Positions 62,244 through 64,000 of a stretch of DNA of 64,000 bases are shown here, piece by piece. The notes below the pieces were generated by a model. The model had not been told where the DNA came from and did no database searches. It worked only from the letters and a program-made list of their open reading frames with translations. How positions within the stretch are numbered: position 1 is the first letter of the stretch; each line of letters opens with the position of its first letter. This DNA is from Halomonas smyrnensis AAD6 (GTDB lineage: Bacteria; Pseudomonadota; Gammaproteobacteria; Pseudomonadales; Halomonadaceae): positions 379,405-443,404 of the forward strand of contig NZ_AJKS02000002.1 of assembly GCF_000265245.1 (NCBI RefSeq), in the 5' to 3' direction. Position numbers and translations under genes: made by a program.

Positions 62244-63344
62244 ATGGAGCGTCGCAACTTTCTCAAGACCAGCCTCAAGACCCTGGGGGCCGGCACCGCC
62301 GGTGCCGTCGCCGCCCCCTTCGTCAACACCGCCAGCGCCCAGGAGACCATCACCTGGAACATGGTGACCTCCTGGCCCAAGAACTTCCCGGCCCTGGGCA
62401 CCGGCGCCAACGACCTCGCCGAGCGCATCGAACGCATGTCCGGCGGCCGCATGCGGGTCCGGGTCCACGGCGCCGGTGAACTGGTACCGGCCCTGGAGGT
62501 GTTCGACGCGGTCTCGGCCGGCACCGCCGAGATGGGCCACTCCGCCTCCTACTACTGGCGCGGCAAGGTCGCCGCGGCCCAGTTCTTCACCGCCGTGCCC
62601 TTCGGCATGACCACCACCGAGACCAACGCCTGGCTGTACCACGGCGGCGGTCAGGCGCTGTGGGACGAGCTCTACGCCGAGCACAACCTCAAGCCCTTCG
62701 CGGTGGGCAACACCGGCACCCAGATGGGCGGCTGGTTCAAGAAGGAAATCCACTCGCTGGACGACATGCAGGGCCTCAAGCTGCGTCTGCCGGGCCTAGC
62801 CGGCGAGGCCATGAACGGCATCGGCGTGACCACCCTGACGATCCCGGGCAGCGAGATCTTCACCTCCATGGAGACCGGCGTGCTGGACGCCGCCGACTGG
62901 GTCGGCCCCTACAACGATCTGGCCTTCGGCCTGCATCAGGTGGCCGACTACTACTACACCTCGGCCTGGAACGAGCCCAGCGCGATCCTCGAGGGCACCG
63001 TCAACCTGGAGGCGTGGAACGCGCTGCCGGACGACCTCAAGGTGGTGGTCACCGAGGCCGCCCGCGCCTCCAACCTGGCGATGATCAGCGAGTTCGCCTT
63101 CCGCAACGCCGAGGCGCTGCGCAGTCTGGTCGACGAGCACGGCATCCAGCTGCGTCAGTTCCCCGACGACGTCATGGCGGCGCTGCACGAGTCGTCGCAG
63201 CGGGTCCTCCAGCAGCAGGTCGAGAACGACGAGGCCTCGAAGCGGATCTTCGAGGCCTATCGCGACTTCCAGCAGCGGGTCAGCGCCTTCACCGATATCG
63301 GCGAGCTGGCCTACCTGAAGTCACGGGAGACGCTCGTCGGCTGA
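62244..63344 (+). CDS. TRAP transporter periplasmic binding protein (TakP/DctP-like)
   Basis: A 366-residue exported binding protein. The N-terminus MERRNFLKTSLKTLGAG followed by an Ala-rich stretch looks like a Tat signal (twin Arg R3-R4) cleaved near NTASAQ. The mature part closely follows the 2-oxo-acid-binding TakP pattern: AGELVPALEVFDAVSAGTAE, WLYHGGG, GNTGTQMGGWFKKEI and DAADWVGPYND. The membrane subunits DctQ and DctM are not adjacent here, so it is an orphan within the window and its partners must be elsewhere. The ATG at 62244 has AAGGAG 13 bases upstream, a somewhat long spacing. Confidence 0.88.
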   Translation: MERRNFLKTSLKTLGAGTAGAVAAPFVNTASAQETITWNMVTSWPKNFPALGTGANDLAERIERMSGGRMRVRVHGAGELVPALEVFDAVSAGTAEMGHSASYYWRGKVAAAQFFTAVPFGMTTTETNAWLYHGGGQALWDELYAEHNLKPFAVGNTGTQMGGWFKKEIHSLDDMQGLKLRLPGLAGEAMNGIGVTTLTIPGSEIFTSMETGVLDAADWVGPYNDLAFGLHQVADYYYTSAWNEPSAILEGTVNLEAWNALPDDLKVVVTEAARASNLAMISEFAFRNAEALRSLVDEHGIQLRQFPDDVMAALHESSQRVLQQQVENDEASKRIFEAYRDFQQRVSAFTDIGELAYLKSRETLVG

Positions 63345-63361
63345 AGGGAGATCGGGGCGGC

Positions 63362-63769
63362 TCAGCCGCCCTGACGCACCGCGCGGATGCGGCCGTTGTC
63401 GTCCAGCGCCACCGTCACGAAGCGGGCCTCGGTGACCTTGTGCAGTTCGTCGGGGTCGCGCTCGTGGGGCGAGCGGCTCCACACCTCGACGTCGATCTTG
63501 ATCGAGCTGTGGCCGATCTCGCGGACGTCGGTGAAGATGTTGACCATCGAGCCGACCCGTACCGGGCACAGGAAGTCCATGGCCTCGACGGCCACGGTGG
63601 CGGTTCGCCCCCCGGCCTCGCGGCCGGCGGCGAGCTCGGCGGCCTGGTCCATGTGGCCGATCAGCCAGCCGGCGGGAATGTCGCCGTGGAAGTTGGTGTC
63701 CTGGCGGCGGGCGACCAGCTTGAGGGTCAGATGGCCGCGCGGGGTCGGGATGTCATCGAGTTCGCTCAT
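63362..63769 (-). CDS. Acyl-CoA thioesterase (hotdog fold, YciA-like)
   Basis: A 135-residue single-hotdog thioesterase (E. coli YciA 132). Residues NFHGDIPAGWLIGHMDQAAE correspond to the catalytic N/D-containing helix; AVEAMDFLCPVRVGSMVNIF is the conserved beta-sheet core. It hydrolyses acyl-CoA esters; chain preference unknown. It converges with the TRAP gene and diverges from the IS30-type transposase. Confidence 0.9.
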   Translation of the reverse strand: MSELDDIPTPRGHLTLKLVARRQDTNFHGDIPAGWLIGHMDQAAELAAGREAGGRTATVAVEAMDFLCPVRVGSMVNIFTDVREIGHSSIKIDVEVWSRSPHERDPDELHKVTEARFVTVALDDNGRIRAVRQGG

Positions 63770-63897
63770 GGCACGGGTTCGCCTGGCTTGTTGTTCCTGG
63801 ATTCATAGAATAAACGCAGCACTTTGGCCCACGAGGTAGAGGCGGGAGGGGCAGCGCCGGTACCCTTCTCGGCTCACCTACCAAAGTGAAGCAGAGC

Positions 63898-64000
63898 ATG
63901 GGATACCGACAGCTGACCCAGACCCAACGATACCAGATCTATGCCCGTCATGACGTGGGCATGAGCCGACGTCAGATTGCCAGAGAGCTTGGCATCCACA
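63898..64000 (+). mobile_element. IS30-family transposase, N-terminal start (cut by window end)
   Basis: The last 103 bases encode MGYRQLTQTQRYQIYARHDV and then GMSRRQIARELGIH, the N-terminal helix-turn-helix of IS30-family transposases (compare YxQLTxxERYQIxxL). The remaining transposase and right inverted repeat lie outside the window. The left inverted repeat should be in 63770-63897 but was not identified. Confidence 0.8.

Noticed and set aside
59763..62753. 996-codon open frame on the minus strand across uvrD
   Set aside because: It is the antisense of uvrD and the TRAP gene in GC-rich DNA. The translation is a His/Gly/Leu/Asp-rich low-complexity product with no domain.

Overview
The window is a contiguous stretch of a GC-rich gammaproteobacterial chromosome around the replication origin. 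The gene set and order (dnaA-dnaN-recF-gyrB, rpmH-rnpA-yidC-mnmE, mnmG-rsmG-parA-parB-atpIBEFHAGDC, glmU-glmS) together with many ABC, TRAP and NSS solute carriers suggest a Halomonas-like member of the Halomonadaceae. This is inferred from gene content, not from a database match.

Layout. 1-4.7 kb: end of glyS, then a small accessory block (LysR regulator diverging from two unusual short-chain dehydrogenases), then gmhB. 4.7-11 kb: gyrB, recF, dnaN and dnaA on the minus strand, with six parS-like palindromes between 1.0 and 7.9 kb, two of them inside recF. 11-15.4 kb: an origin-like dnaA-rpmH spacer with DnaA boxes, then rpmH, rnpA, yidC and mnmE on the plus strand; yidD is not visible. 15.4-18.9 kb: rlmJ, an OmpA-type lipoprotein, hemW and rdgB on the minus strand. 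18.9-26.5 kb: an accessory island that is the most interesting part of the window. 26.5-36.6 kb: a kinase-like P-loop protein, hemL, thiD, hemJ, a ClC chloride channel, argC, erpA and a polar amino-acid ABC importer. 36.65-37.13 kb: a second origin-like spacer rich in DnaA-box-like sequences upstream of mnmG. 37.1-48.8 kb: mnmG, rsmG, parAB and the nine-gene F1Fo ATP synthase operon. 48.8-62 kb: mgtE with a structured leader, uppP, a MITE-like repeat, apbE, glmU, glmS, a DUF72 protein, an NSS transporter, hexR and uvrD. 62-64 kb: a TakP-like TRAP binding protein, a YciA-like thioesterase and the start of an IS30-type transposase cut by the window end.

The 18.9-26.5 kb island looks like a c-di-GMP-controlled secretion and assembly locus for an extracellular fibre or matrix protein. 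It has a VpsT/CsgD-type regulator carrying a WMSR c-di-GMP motif, a VpsR/FleQ-type sigma-54 activator with a degenerate receiver, an outer-membrane beta-barrel, a periplasmic C39-type protease, a secreted protein with an ELRGG motif, a small secreted protein and a 33 % glycine secreted protein. The last two share a VNVxS(I/L)QxM motif. A near-consensus sigma-54 promoter precedes the glycine-rich gene. The parts resemble the Pseudomonas Fap functional-amyloid system but the structural proteins and order differ, so it may be an undescribed variant.

No rRNA, tRNA or CRISPR array was recognised. Coordinates of regulatory sites were read by eye; no searches or folding programs were run.
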